DNA of 64,000 nt from Tragulus kanchil (GCA_022376925.1 JAIOJX010000027.1:15641471-15705470); one strand, 5' to 3'; positions 33,903 to 45,693 are shown, counted from the stretch's first letter. The notes: generated by a model not told the origin, from the letters alone. A program made the numbers and translations.

Positions 33903-34895
33903 ACGAAAAGGAAGAGTAAACAGGTATGTCAAATGGTTACGTTGACTAGATATGGCCGATAGGTACTGGGGAGGGAAAAGTCTTTCTCTGCCCTGGTGTG
34001 TTCAGTGACAGGGGTGTGTGAACTAAGTTAATGGAGGACAGCAAGAGAATAGGCCGATTTTTATTCACATACACAGAAGTAAAGAGAGAAATGTTACTCA
34101 AATGTGTTAGAGCTGGGGACTCATATTGCATCTTAATAGGGGGAATGTCACTTATATAAAACCAAAGGCAAACAGGAAATGCGTGTTTCTGTGATAAGGT
34201 CTCTTCGTGATCTCTCATCCCAGTGGTGCCATCTCCAGTGATACACGTTGTGACGCTCCCAGGGAGGCTATCTATGACAGCTGGGTACTTTTGCAAAGCT
34301 CTGTGTTTAGAGAGATAAGGAAGTTCAGAGAAAAAGCCTTCTTGTCCCTCTGATTCTCAGGTGAGTTCAGTTAGTTCAAACTAATGTCAATGCCGCAGTG
34401 GCACGTTCTGTATATTGGCGTCCGCGGCACAGCGACTCCCAGTTGACAGCCTAGCCCTGCAGCATCCAGGAGAAAAGTCATTTCCTGGTGTCATACCTCA
34501 GAGTTCTGCTCTTTCGGAGTTTCTGCTGATGACCTCGGCCAAGTGAAGTGGTCACCTCAAATTGTAGTCCGTGTCTGTGCCTTCTCTTCAGTGGGTAAAT
34601 GTTCTTCACCTCCAAGAGGTCTAGAGTTAACTCTTATCTCTGATAAATTAAACCTATAGTGTGTTTGTATTTGTGGGTTAAGTTTAGAAACTGTGTATAC
34701 TCATTTTCAAGATAATTTGGTGTATTAGAGGATTTAACAGATGCTACCTGAAAGTGTGTAACTGAGTAAGGGGTGGGGCCTGTGAGTTTAAGTTGAAATC
34801 TCACTGCTTTGTAAGAAGCATGAAAACACTTCAGAGAATTTTAAGATTCACCAGGTTTTTTCCCCTTCCAGTTTTATTGGGGCATAACTGACATA

Positions 34896-35075
34896 GTCTC
34901 TCATTTGTGTCTGACTCTGCGACCCCCTGGCCAGGTCCCTCTGCCCACGGGATTCTCCAGGCAAGGATACTGGCGCGGGTGCCATTTTCTTCTCCGCAGA
35001 GCCTCCTCAGCCCGGGAGGGAACCCGGGTCTCCTGCCTGCGGGCAGCTTCTTGACCTCCTGAGCCACCGAGGAGT
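34896..35075 (-). mobile_element. Bov-tA SINE
   Basis: gtgtctgactctgcgacccc, gggattctccaggcaaggat, gagggaacccgggtctcctg, ctgagccaccgagga. Repeated at 35991-36168 with CpG-associated losses. Confidence 0.88.
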
Positions 35076-35990
35076 GGGAGAGTGAGGCACACGGCGCAGT
35101 GATTCAGCCTGCTATGCCGTGAAATGATGATGACAGCAAGTTTAGCGAGCATCCACCTTCTCGTTTCGCACCAGCTTTATAAGTTGAATTCCTTAGATTC
35201 ACAAAAGTTACTTAGGCTTTAAGCCTTAATAAGGGAACCTTTGCTGTCAGGGAATCGACTGTTTCTTGTCTGTTACTCACTTCCTCACACGTCTCTAAGA
35301 TGGCTTATAATACAAGAGAACCATTTGTAAATTAAAAGCATAAGGAAGAACTGTATTTTAAAATCTAGCTTTAGTTAATTGAAATGAATATTAAAAATAT
35401 ATCCTTCTGAAGGTTTCTCTGGGCAAAGTAAAAGAATAGCAGGTTACCCTCAGGGTCATAAAACCTCACATTGAATTAGCAGCCCACATTTAGTTAAACC
35501 TTCAGGGTAATATTGGCGTCCGGCTGGCGACTCCCAGTTGACAGCCTAGCCCTGCAGCATCCAGGAGAAAAGTCATTTCCTGGTGTCATACCTCAGAGTT
35601 CTGCTCTTTCGGAGTTTCTGCTGATGACCTCGGCCAAGTGAAGTGGTCACCTCAAATTGTAGTCCGTGTCTGTGCCTTCTCTTCAGTGGGTAAATGTTCT
35701 TCACCTCCAAGAGGTCTAGAGTTAACTCTTATCTCTGATAAATTAAACCTATAGTGTGTTTGTATTTGTGGGTTAAGTTTAGAAACTGTGTATACTCATT
35801 TTCAAGATAATTTGGTGTATTAGAGGATTTAACAGATGCTACCTGAAAGTGTGTAACTGAGTAAGGGGTGGGGCCTGTGAGTTTAAGTTGAAATCTCACT
35901 GCTTTGTAAGAAGCATGAAAACACTTCAGAGAATTTTAAGATTCACCAGGTTTTTTCCCCTTCCAGTTTTATTGGGGCATAACTGACATA

Positions 35991-36168
35991 GTCTCTCATT
36001 TGTGTCTGACTCTGCGACCCCCTGGCCAGGTCCCTCTGCCCACGGGATTCTCCAGGCAAGGATACTGGCGCGGTGCCATTTTCTTCTCCAGAGCCTCCTC
36101 AGCCCGGGAGGGAACCCGGGTCTCCTGCCTGCGGGCAGCTTCTTGACCTCCTGAGCCACCGAGGAGTG
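35991..36168 (-). mobile_element. Bov-tA SINE (duplicate of 34896-35075)
   Basis: Second copy in duplication pair 9; lacks a g in gcggg and gc in ctccgcag. Confidence 0.88.
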
Positions 36169-36611
36169 GGAGAGTGAGGCACACGGCGCAGTGATTCAGC
36201 CTGCTATGCCGTGAAATGATGATGACAGCAAGTTTAGCGAGCATCCACCTTCTCGTTTCGCACCAGCTTTATAAGTTGAATTCCTTAGATTCACAAAAGT
36301 TACTTAGGCTTTAAGCCTTAATAAGGGAACCTTTGCTGTCAGGGAATCGACTGTTTCTTGTCTGTTACTCACTTCCTCACACGTCTCTAAGATGGCTTAT
36401 AATACAAGAGAACCATTTGTAAATTAAAAGCATAAGGAAGAACTGTATTTTAAAATCTAGCTTTAGTTAATTGAAATGAATATTAAAAATATATCCTTCT
36501 GAAGGTTTCTCTGGGCAAAGTAAAAGAATAGCAGGTTACCCTCAGGGTCATAAAACCTCACATTGACAGTTCTATGTGTGATTTTGTCTCATGCCCACAT
36601 TTATTGTCTTT

Positions 36612-36775
36612 TTAAAAAAACTTTATTTATTTTCAATTAGAGGACAATCACTTTCCAACATTGTGCTGGTGTCTGCCGTACCTCCACATGAACCAGCCCT
36701 CAGCGTCCACATGCCCCCAGTCTTGAACCTCCCTCCCACCCCCGCCCACCCCTCCCACCCTCCAGGTTAACTGAC
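36612..36775 (-). mobile_element. L1 3' end fragment
   Basis: Minus-strand ruminant L1 tail: aactttatttattttcaatt, agaggacaatcactttccaa, cttgaacctccctcccaccc. Confidence 0.65.
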
Positions 36776-36960
36776 AGATGTCCAGGGACGGGCAGGAAGC
36801 CAAGGTCACAGCTGGGCGCTCTGCATGCAGACACTTCTCAGGGGGCTGGGGTTGCTTGCTGAAAAGTGTCAAACACACGCCCAGAATGAATTGGACGAAA
36901 GCTGTCAAATTTTGATTTATTATCTTTGAAACCAGGTATCAGTGATCAAAAATGGTTTGA

Positions 36961-37066
36961 GGGATTTCCCTGGTGGTCGGTGGTTAGGGCTCTATGCTTC
37001 CGTTTCAGGGAGCGTGGGTTTCATTCTGGCCAGGGAACCGCGATCCCATAAGCCACAAAAAAACAT
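36961..37066 (+). mobile_element. CHR-type SINE
   Basis: gggatttccctggtggtcgg, gggagcgtgggtttcattct, ggccagggaaccgcgatccc, poly-A tail. A younger long CHR element inserted just behind its tail. Confidence 0.85.
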
Positions 37067-37079
37067 AAAAGTAAAAGCA

Positions 37080-37381
37080 GGGCTTCCCTGGTGGTCCAGT
37101 GGGTAAGGACACCGCCTTGCAGTGCAAGGGGCACCGGTTCAATCCCTGGCCTGGGAAGATCCCACGTGCCGTGGAGTGGCTGGACCCATGTGTCCAATTA
37201 CCGAGCTGGAGCTCTGGAGCGCATGCGCCCAGAGCCGGTGCTCTGTGACAACAGAGGGCACCGCGATGGGAGGCCCACACAGGCCAAAGAACAAAGATGG
37301 ATGAAAATGGACAAATGAAAGACCAATAGAAGTGGCCCGCCTACTCCCCTAACTACCCACCCCACCCCCACCAAAAAAAAA
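37080..37381 (+). mobile_element. Long CHR-type SINE with target-site duplication
   Basis: Complete element from ggcttccctggtggtccagt through cagagccggtgctctgtgac and gaccaatagaagtggcc to a poly-A tail. Flanked by 13-bp direct repeats aaaagtaaaagca at 37067-37079 and 37382-37394, the mark of a LINE-driven insertion. Confidence 0.9.
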
Positions 37382-37435
37382 AAAAGTAAAAGCAATGATA
37401 TGTACCCATAACATTTTTTAGACAATTAAAAAATG

Positions 37436-37640
37436 TTTCTAGCTAACATATATTAATATATTCATAATAAATATGGTATTTAAGTATATTAAATATATAA
37501 ACATATTGGTGTGAGCATTATGAACATATATTTATATATTTATTAATAGTATGAGTATATTAAATATGTATTAACTATATTAGACATAAATATATTATTA
37601 ACATAAATAGTGTATATTTAGCTCAAAACATTCACATGCA
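37436..37640. repeat. AT-rich low-complexity region
   Basis: About 200 bases of imperfect tatatt/aaatata units, almost lacking G and C, with many short palindromes. It ends in a short CA/TA tract (37634-37662). Confidence 0.85.
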
Positions 37641-37994
37641 CACACACATATATATAAAAAAAAGATAAATGAAAATTCAGCATTAATAAAGCCTGCCAAA
37701 TTGTTCCATAGCTCTAGAAAAAATAATGAGTGGAATTCGAAGGCGTGAACTCCGTGAATGCAGGAAGCACACTATGTGATGAGAGCAGGTCTCTTGTGGA
37801 GACAGCAGGCTCCAGGGGTGGTCGGCGGAGAGCAGGTCACAGGAGGGTATTTCCTGGCTCACTTGGACCAGTGAAGTATAAACTTGAAATTTATAAACAT
37901 TGTTTCTAATAAATACCTTTCGTTGACAATAAGATAATTCAGCTCTCTGTAGCTGCCCTAAAATGCTCTAATACCTTTCATGTTTAACAAGAGA

Positions 37995-38240
37995 GAAAGA
38001 ACAATAAAAAAGCATTTAACATTTACCAAGGGCTTGACTATGTCCCAGGAATTATTTTAAGCTCTTCACTGCCAAGTGTTAACTCCTTCAGTTCCCACAT
38101 CCCTGGGGGCGGATGTTCATATTATCCCCATTTAACCTGCCAGGGACAGAGGAGTGCTGAGCAGAGGAGGGGAAGTGACCGTCTAAGGCTGCACAGCCAG
38201 TCCGCAGCAGAACCTGGCCCGACCCTGTGCCCACCTCTCA
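37995..38240 (+). mobile_element. MIR (nearly full length)
   Basis: caagggcttgactatgtccc, aattattttaagctcttcac, attatccccatttaacctgc, agtgaccgtctaaggctgca, cagccag: the ordered blocks of a plus-strand MIR. Confidence 0.8.
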
Positions 38241-38961
38241 GCGGGTCGCAGACCAGCTCCACCATTGCCTTTCAAGCCAACACAAGTCCGCACAAGAGGA
38301 ATTCTCCCAGGTTGGTCCTCTCGAGGGCAGGGTGGGCGTCTTTTCTCCTGCTTAGGAGATCTGGTGAGGAACCGCTGCCGCTGCCAAAGTAAATATTGAA
38401 AGACTCGGCGAGAAGCCCGTCTTCCATCTAGTGGTGCAGAAATGGCTTGTGGTGACCTACCGTGGAGCTTCGTTAGGCCTCTCAAAGAAGAAACAGAGAA
38501 GCAAAACAAGTATTTCAAGGCTGCCTAGGCACCATCTGTTTGCTAGATCTTTTCCTTTGGTGGAGTGTGGAGTTCAGCTCAGCGCACCCGGACGAGGTGG
38601 AGGCGGTCGTTAGTGAGCGCAGACCCCTGGGCCTGGTGCTCTGGAGCGAAAGCCAAGCTCCCGTCTTCGGGGAGCTTGGGGCGGCCTTGCTTCTCTCCAG
38701 GGACTTGGGCTCTTTCTCTTCACTTCTACCTGAATCCCCATAAATGGTCTTTCACATGTGGGTTTTCAGTTCTTATGATTGCCATCTCAGTCAATCAATC
38801 ATCTTTAAACAAATACTAAGTTGAATTAGAAGAGCCATTACCTGAAGAAATTCTTTATGGGATGAAAACAGGATTTAGTAAAAATTGCTCACAGCACTTC
38901 TAAGTTATCGTTTCATGAAACTGAATTTTCAGACACAGCGTCTCTTTAAAAAGCATAGGTA

Positions 38962-39085
38962 GGGAATTCCCTGGCGGGTCAGTGGTTAGAGCCTGGACTG
39001 TCCCTGCAAGGGGCCCAGGGTAGATCCCTGGTTGGGGAGCTAAGAGCTGCACAGTACAGCCAAAAAATAAAGTAAATAAAATAAC
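38962..39085 (+). mobile_element. CHR-type SINE
   Basis: gggaattccctggcgggtca, gactgtccctgcaaggggcc, gatccctggttggggagcta, gccaaaaaataaag tail. Confidence 0.84.
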
Positions 39086-39264
39086 AAATGTATCCATTTC
39101 TACCTACTCTGGTATCTAGAGAACACTGAACTTCTGGACTAAACTATCAAACACCAGTCACTTTTATTAAAAAAAAAAAAGCCCTTGGTTACAGAAAATA
39201 GCTTAATAATCATCAGTTTGTCTCATGTTGCTTCATGTGAAAAGTAAATTTATGGACAGTTTTT

Positions 39265-39565
39265 TATTTTTATTTTTTTAAAGATTTATTTATTTATTTA
39301 TGGGGGAGTGGGGTGGGGAGGGAGGGGAGCAGGCAGGCCACTTCTATTGGTCTTTCATTTCTCTATTTTCATCCATCTTTGTTCTTTGGCCTGTGTGGGC
39401 GTCCCATCGCGGTGGCCTCTGTTGTCGCACAGCACCGGCTCAGTAATTGGACACATCGGTCCAGCCGCTCCGCGGCACGTGGGATCTTCCCAGGCCAGGG
39501 CTCGAACCGGCACCCCTTGCACTGCAAGGCGGTGTCCCTACCCACTGGACCACCAGGGAAGCCCC
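39265..39565 (-). mobile_element. Long CHR-type SINE with target-site duplication
   Basis: Full minus-strand element: T-rich tail with (ATTT)n, gccacttctattggtctttc, gcggtggcctctgttgtcgc, ending accaccagggaagcc. Flanking 14-bp direct repeats tatggacagttttt at 39251-39264 and 39566-39579 match perfectly, so the insertion is young. Confidence 0.93.
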
Positions 39566-39580
39566 TATGGACAGTTTTTA

Positions 39581-39640
39581 ACCCTTGAACAATACAGGTT
39601 TGAACTGTGCAGGTCCACTTACACACAGATTTTTAAAAAT
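39581..39640 (+). mobile_element. Tigger-like DNA transposon fragment (tentative)
   Basis: acccttgaacaatacaggtt, tgaactgtgcaggtccactt resembles the end of a Tigger-type mammalian DNA transposon. Split from anything upstream by the SINE insertion. Confidence 0.45.
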
Positions 39641-39644
39641 CTTT

Positions 39645-39775
39645 GTACTGAAGTAGAGTTGATTTACAATGTTGTCCTAGCTTCAACTGTAACTCACAAT
39701 GAGTGAGATATATACAATATGCATTGCATATACATACTTTTTCAGATTCCAATGGATTTTTTTTCAGTAAGTATA
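39645..39775 (-). mobile_element. L1 3' end fragment
   Basis: gtactgaagtagagttgatt, tacaatgttgtcctagcttc is the antisense start of a ruminant L1 tail. Confidence 0.55.
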
Positions 39776-39959
39776 GTACTTCGTATTTTCCACTTTACAG
39801 ATCTTTAAACAAACTCAGTGTGGGGAAAGGTTTCTGTTTGATTAGAGCCCACAATATGAGAAATAGAAAACAAGCAAACAAAAACCAACAGGGCTTGCAT
39901 TGTGACTGTCCCAACTCTCCGAGCTTTCCGAGTCATTGATCAGCTCCTGCGTCTCTGAA

Positions 39960-40112
39960 GAGGCTTCCCTGGTGGCTCAGATGGTAAAGAACCTGCCTAC
40001 AAGGCAGGAGACCTGGGCTCAATCCCTGGATGGGAAAGACCCCCTGGAGGAGGAAATGGCACCCACTCCAGTGATCTGGCCTGCAGAGTCCCGTGGACAG
40101 AGGAGCTGGAGG
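39960..40112 (+). mobile_element. Bov-tA SINE
   Basis: aggcttccctggtggctcag, gacctgggctcaatccctgg, tcccgtggacagaggagctg. The last part is degraded. Confidence 0.88.
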
Positions 40113-41004
40113 CCACAGTGCCGGGGGCTGCTGACCGCAGGACCCGCCTGAGCCACGGAGCAGCAGCCAGGACAGAGACGCCTTGGGGATTTACAACAGG
40201 CCGGTCAGCCTGAGAGAAAGAGCACGTTATCTGGTGAATCTGGGCAAGGGGAGTGTGTTTTTCGAAAGCGTCTTCTACGGATGCCCCCGTCTTGGCGAGG
40301 GAGGGGTTCCGTTCTCATTTGAACTAGTTTCTGCCTTTGTTAAAAACACCCAGGGAGACACACGGTCACATACAAGTATTAGAGAAATGTTTTTTCTCCG
40401 ACTGCCGCCTCCCCTCCTACCCGCTAGAGCTAACCTCTGTATATACTTGCCTTTTAAAGAAAAATATTCATGTTGCACAACCCAGCGTCTGGATCCAAGT
40501 TTCTAAGAAGTGAAAGACAAATGCTTCTGAGCAGCTGCCACGGCTGCTCCGCCCCACGCGCTTCTCTTTCTGCAAATAATCAGCCACTGGTTCCGTGGTG
40601 TTTGGAATGGAACTGTTAGCCGGTATCCCAGCTTAAGATGGCTTCTCTACCGGTGGTGCGGCACAGGGAGCTCTGGTCCGTGGTGTGTGGCAGCCTGGAT
40701 GGCCGGGGAGCCTGGGGAGAAGGGACGCCAGGACAGGGGTGGCTGAGACCCCTCGCTGCGCACCTGACACTGCCCCGGCCTCGTTAGCCAGCCGCGCTCC
40801 AGTGCCGGAGGAAAAGGCAGAAAAGAACGTATCTTCTTCTCACTAATCAGATGATGTCTTTTCACATTCGCTCAACCTCAGAAGAGATCAATACGTGCTT
40901 GTTGATCGAACAGGTTGTTTTTGGTTCACTAAAGAGCCGTTTAATGAGAAACTAATACAGAAGCGTATATCCATCACTGCTGACTTCTCTTGCCGCGTAG
41001 AGCG

Positions 41005-41205
41005 TGTGCGTGCTGGTGTGTCCGACTCTGTGCGACCCCCTGGGCTGCGCCTGCCAGGCTCCGCTGTCCGTGGGCTTCTCCAGGCAGGAGCAGTGGAGGG
41101 GGTCGCCACGCCCTCCTCCAGGAGATCTTCTTGACCCAGGGACTGTTTTCCACGTCTCCTGCCTTAGCAGGCAGGTTCTTTACCACTGAGCCCCCTGGGA
41201 AGCCT
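41005..41205 (-). mobile_element. Bov-tA SINE
   Basis: gtgtgtccgactctgtgcga, gggcttctccaggcaggagc, ccctcctccaggagatcttc, gttctttaccactgagcccc. Repeated at 42095-42295. Confidence 0.9.
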
Positions 41206-42094
41206 ATAATCTAATACAAGATAAAACGTTTTTTTATATAAAGAAATGTGAGTTCCCTACTTAAGACATTGATTTTGAGAACGGAAGAAAAGCTTGGGTT
41301 TGGTCAGCCTGAGAGAAAGAGCACGTTATCTGGTGAATCAAGGGAGTGTGTTTTTAAAGCGTCTTCTACGGATGCCCCCGTCTTGGCGAGGGAGGGGTTC
41401 CGTTCTCATTTGAACTAGTTTCTGCCTTTGTTAAAAACACCCAGGGAGACACACGGTCACATACAAGTATTAGAGAAATGTTTTTTCTCCGACTGCCGCC
41501 TCCCCTCCTACCCGCTAGAGCTAACCTCTGTATATACTTGCCTTTTAAAGAAAAATATTCATGTTGCACAACCCAGCGTCTGGATCCAAGTTTCTAAGAA
41601 GTGAAAGACAAATGCTTCTGAGCAGCTGCCACGGCTGCTCCGCCCCACGCGCTTCTCTTTCTGCAAATAATCAGCCACTGGTTCCGTGGTGTTTGGAATG
41701 GAACTGTTAGCCGGTATCCCAGCTTAAGATGGCTTCTCTACCGGTGGTGCGGCACAGGGAGCTCTGGTCCGTGGTGTGTGGCAGCCTGGATGGCCGGGGA
41801 GCCTGGGGAGAAGGGACGCCAGGACAGGGGTGGCTGAGACCCCTCGCTGCGCACCTGACACTGCCCCGGCCTCGTTAGCCAGCCGCGCTCCAGTGCCGGA
41901 GGAAAAGGCAGAAAAGAACGATCTTCTTCTCACTAATCAGATGATGTCTTTTCACATTCGCTCAACCTCAGAAGAGATCAATACGTGCTTGTTGATCGAA
42001 CAGGTTGTTTTTGGTTCACTAAAGAGCCGTTTAATGAGAAACTAATACAGAAGCGTATATCCATCACTGCTGACTTCTCTTGCCGCGTAGAGCG

Positions 42095-42295
42095 TGTGCG
42101 TGCTGGTGTGTCCGACTCTGTGCGACCCCCTGGGCTGCGCCTGCCAGGCTCCGCTGTCCGTGGGCTTCTCCAGGCAGGAGCAGTGGAGGGGGTCGCCACG
42201 CCCTCCTCCAGGAGATCTTCTTGACCCAGGGACTGTTTTCCACGTCTCCTGCCTTAGCAGGCAGGTTCTTTACCACTGAGCCCCCTGGGAAGCCT
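42095..42295 (-). mobile_element. Bov-tA SINE (duplicate of 41005-41205)
   Basis: Second copy in duplication pair 10. Confidence 0.9.
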
Positions 42296-42971
42296 ATAAT
42301 CTAATACAAGATAAAACGTTTTTTTATATAAAGAAATGTGAGTTCCCTACTTAAGACATTGATTTTGAGAACGGAAGAAAGAAAGGATCATAAAGGAAAA
42401 ATAAAAAGAAGACAGGAAGAAGACACCAAGGATAGCAGGAGAAAGAGTAAGAATCAACAGCTTCTCGTCCTGGTGACAGTCCTCAGCGCCACGTGCTCCA
42501 CTGGCACATGTTTCAGGACCTGCTTCTCCCTCCCGCGGCTCAGCCTTTGGCCATTTCCTTCCTCATTAGCACTTTCCCCAGGAAGAAGAACAGAGAGACA
42601 CTGACGCCCAGATCTGTCGATTTTGCAGTTATCAAGTCTTGTCAAGACTGAATTGGGAGAAGAAACGATGCACCTAAAATAGAGGCTAGGAGTTGTGTGT
42701 GCATTTCCACTGTCTTTCATCTCTCCTCTCAGATGTTCTGTGGAGGGGTCTGGGTCCTACAGGTCTACTTCCCCACTGTGCACTCAAGTCTGACCCTTTC
42801 AGCTGTGCCCAGCAGCCCTCCACTCCCCATCCAGTGGCTAGTGAGCATTCCCTTTCAAAGAAAGGTCTTGGTAGCTTGCCCTTTCAGTCAAAGGAAGCTC
42901 TTGGTTGCAAATTGCACAGCCTTTTCTTAGTCCTTGAGTGGTACTGGCACCATAGTTACTGTTCATCTGCT

Positions 42972-43165
42972 AGGTGGTGAGCTACTCTGCGCCCCGCTGG
43001 ACTGCAGCACACCAGGTTCCTCGGCCCTTTACCAGATCCTGGAGTTCACTCAGATTCATGTCCATTGAGTCACGATGCTGTCTAACCGTCTCATCTGCTG
43101 CCACTCTTTTCTCCTTTGGGCCGCAACCTTTCCCAGCATCAGGGTCTTTCCCAGCGAGGACACTG
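42972..43165 (-). mobile_element. BovB 3' fragment
   Basis: Antisense BovB end: ggagttcactcagattcatg, tccattgagtcacgatgctg, tcccagcatcagggtctttc. Its 5' part recurs at 44170-44301. Confidence 0.8.
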
Positions 43166-44169
43166 GCATCTACCAGCTCCACTCACCTCCTGCCCCGGCT
43201 CTCCTGGTCTGCAGACTACGTGCCCAGCTGAAACCCCACATCCTCAGCCTCCTTGGTAACTAGAAGTGCTCTGTAACATGCAGGCAGGATTATGCCTGGC
43301 CACGGGCAGCCCAGATGGTCATTGGCCGAGTCTTCCAGCAGCTTGAACCTGACTGGAGCCTCATTTTCCACCCAAACTTGAGACCTGAGGTGATTCAGGA
43401 GATACTTTCCTAGGACTTACGGAATTCAGCCTTGATGAAATTCTCCCTTTTCTCTAAAGCCAGTGGAGGAAAAATGTCCTGGGTGGTTGGATGGGGGGAC
43501 AGCTCCACCTTTGGGGGAGTAGGAGGGAGTTTCTGGGTTGTCCTTCCTGGTGACGGGTGGCATGTCCAGAGATGACACAGCTGCCAGCAGTTGGGGGGTA
43601 GGGGACGGGGAGCCAGGCATAGAGCCCCACGCTCAGACCCAGCCAAGGTCAGGCTGACGGAGGGGGAACCTCTTAGCTAAGACAGGATGGAAACGTCTAG
43701 GTCCCTGTGCTTTCCCGAGAGTCTGAGGAAGGCCAGGCTAGGGGTTGGGGAGCAGGCTGAAGCCCCTCCCCGCCCTGCGCGTCAGTCTCCTCCTCGTCCT
43801 CCGGAGCCAGGGCGCTGCCCCGCTGCGGAGGCAGCACGCGGATGGGTCTGCAGCACACGAGAGCCTGGTCGGAACGCCTCGGGAGGATGTGCGAAGGTCA
43901 CAGGAGGCACCTCCTTCTGGGAACGGGGCCCCGGGGCGTGTGAGTCAGCCGCTCGGAGCACAGCCCCTGCTGGCCGCCTCTCCCCGGTGACACGTCTTCC
44001 TGGGACGTGTGGCCTCTACGTGGGCGGGGAAGCGGGTGGGTGCCAGCTCTCGGTCATCTCCGGGAAAGGCTGGCTTAGACCTGAAGCTTCTAGCGGACGC
44101 GCAGTGGAGCAGGAGGCTGGCCGTTCCTGTGAGCGGGGCAAACTCTGCTTCTCTTCTAAACCATTCTGA
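43166..44169. other. GC-rich intergenic stretch, duplicated at 44302-45304
   Basis: No recognised repeat. Moderately CpG-rich near 43745-44110. Overlapping ORFs up to 160 codons on both strands, but none with a recognisable domain, and the two copies cannot be used as conservation evidence because they are nearly identical. Confidence 0.5.
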
Positions 44170-44301
44170 CAGATCCTGGAGTTCACTCAGATTCATGTCC
44201 ATTGAGTCACGATGCTGTCTAACCGTCTCATCTGCTGCCACTCTTTTCTCCTTTGGGCCGCAACCTTTCCCAGCATCAGGGTCTTTCCCAGCGAGGACAC
44301 T
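44170..44301 (-). mobile_element. BovB 3' fragment (partial duplicate)
   Basis: Second copy in duplication pair 11, cut at the junction. Confidence 0.8.
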
Positions 44302-45284
44302 GGCATCTACCAGCTCCACTCACCTCCTGCCCCGGCTCTCCTGGTCTGCAGACTACGTGCCCAGCTGAAACCCCACATCCTCAGCCTCCTTGGTAACTAG
44401 AAGTGCTCTGTAACATGCAGGCAGGATTATGCCTGGCCACGGGCAGCCCAGATGGTCATTGGCCGAGTCTTCCAGCAGCTTGAACCTGACTGGAGCCTCA
44501 TTTTCCACCCAAACTTGAGACCTGAGGTGATTCAGGAGATACTTTCCTAGGACTTAGGGAATTCAGCCTTGATGAAATTCTCCCTTTCTCTAAAGCCAGT
44601 GGAGGAAAAATGTCCTGGGTGGTTGGATGGGGGGACAGCTCCACCTTTGGGGGAGTAGGAGGGAGTTTCTGGGTTGTCCTTCCTGGTGACGGGTGGCATG
44701 TCCAGAGATGACACAGCTGCCAGCAGTTGGGGGGTAGGGGACGGGGAGCCAGGCATAGAGCCCCACGCTCAGACCCAGCCAAGGTCAGGCTGACGGAGGG
44801 GGAACCTCTTAGCTAAGACAGGATGGAAACGTCTAGGTCCCTGTGCTTTCCCGAGAGTCTGAGGAAGGCCAGGCTAGGGGTTGGGGAGCAGGCTGAAGCC
44901 CCTCCCCGCCCTGCGCGTCAGTCTCCTCCTCGTCCTCCGGAGCCAGGGCGCTGCCCCGCTGCGGAGGCAGCACGCGGATGGGTCTGCAGCACACGAGAGC
45001 CTGGTCGGAACGCCTCGGGAGGATGTGCGAAGGTCACAGGAGGCACCTCCTTCTGGGAACGGGGCCCCGGGGCGTGTGAGTCAGCCGCTCGGAGCACAGC
45101 CCCTGCTGGCCGCCTCTCCCCGGTGACACGTCTTCCTGGGACGTGTGGCCTCTACGTGGGCGGGGAAGCGGGTGGGTGCCAGCTCTCGGTCATCTCCGGG
45201 AAAGGCTGGCTTAGACCTGAAGCTTCTAGCGGACGCGCAGTGGAGCAGGAGGCTGGCCGTTCCTGTGAGCGGGGCAAACTCTGC

Positions 45285-45375
45285 TTCTCTTCTGAACCTC
45301 CATTTCCTTGACTCTAAAATGGAGATAATAAAGCCACTTTGCTGTAACAAGTAACTGAGGTCATGTATTTAAAGC
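45285..45375 (+). mobile_element. MIR-like fragment
   Basis: cctccatttccttgactcta, aaatggagataataaagcca, gtatttaaagc resembles the middle of MIR. Confidence 0.55.
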
Positions 45376-45605
45376 TGTGGATCTCAAACTTCATCCATCT
45401 GAAGAGTGTTCACCTTGTTAAATTTTTATTAAATTAAAAATTTTTAATTAAAAATAATCTTGTTAAAATGCAGATGACAGAAGCCTGCCTCTAGAGTTTC
45501 TGATTTAATCAAGCCAGGTGGGGCCCAAGAATTTGCATCTGAACAAACTCCCAGGTGACGCTCTACTGCTGGTTTGGGGTTCGACTTCAAGGACCCCTCC
45601 GGAGA
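45376..45605 (+). mobile_element. MER5A (hAT-Charlie DNA transposon)
   Basis: gtggatctcaaacttcatcc, gttaaaatgcagatgacaga, agagtttctgatttaatcaa, ggtggggcccaagaatttgc, cccaggtgacgctctactgc: a typical MER5A, interrupted by an AT-rich stretch (45420-45460). Confidence 0.78.
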
Positions 45606-45693
45606 ACACCTGGGCTCCTCCGGAGACTTGTACACGTGGTTTTCACAAGTGCCTTTCCTTCCTCCTGTTCACCCAATGGTGTCTCTAATACAA

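Larger units (their letters stand above)
34413..36566. repeat. Direct duplication pair 9 (34413-35474 and 35511-36566)
   Basis: Offset about 1098 falling to 1093. Differences are at the start (ccgcggcacagcg versus ccggctggcg) and in two CpG-rich spots of the contained SINE. A 36-bp filler separates the copies. Confidence 0.94.
40203..42380. repeat. Direct duplication pair 10 (40203-41290 and 41302-42380)
   Basis: Offset 1099 falling to 1090. Losses in copy 2 cluster in the first 60 bp, plus one ta at 41920. An 11-bp filler (41291-41301) separates the copies. Each carries a minus-strand Bov-tA. Confidence 0.95.
43033..45304. repeat. Direct duplication pair 11 (43033-44169 and 44170-45304)
   Basis: Offset 1137 falling to 1136 (one T lost, one C/G change). 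The last 13-15 bases of copy 1 look like a shortened, corrupted version of the sequence that follows copy 2. Confidence 0.94.

Noticed and set aside
43687..44169. 160-codon ORF in a GC-rich stretch, repeated at 44823-45311
   Set aside because: No recognisable domain, its C-terminus differs only because of the junction, and opposite-strand ORFs of similar length overlap it.
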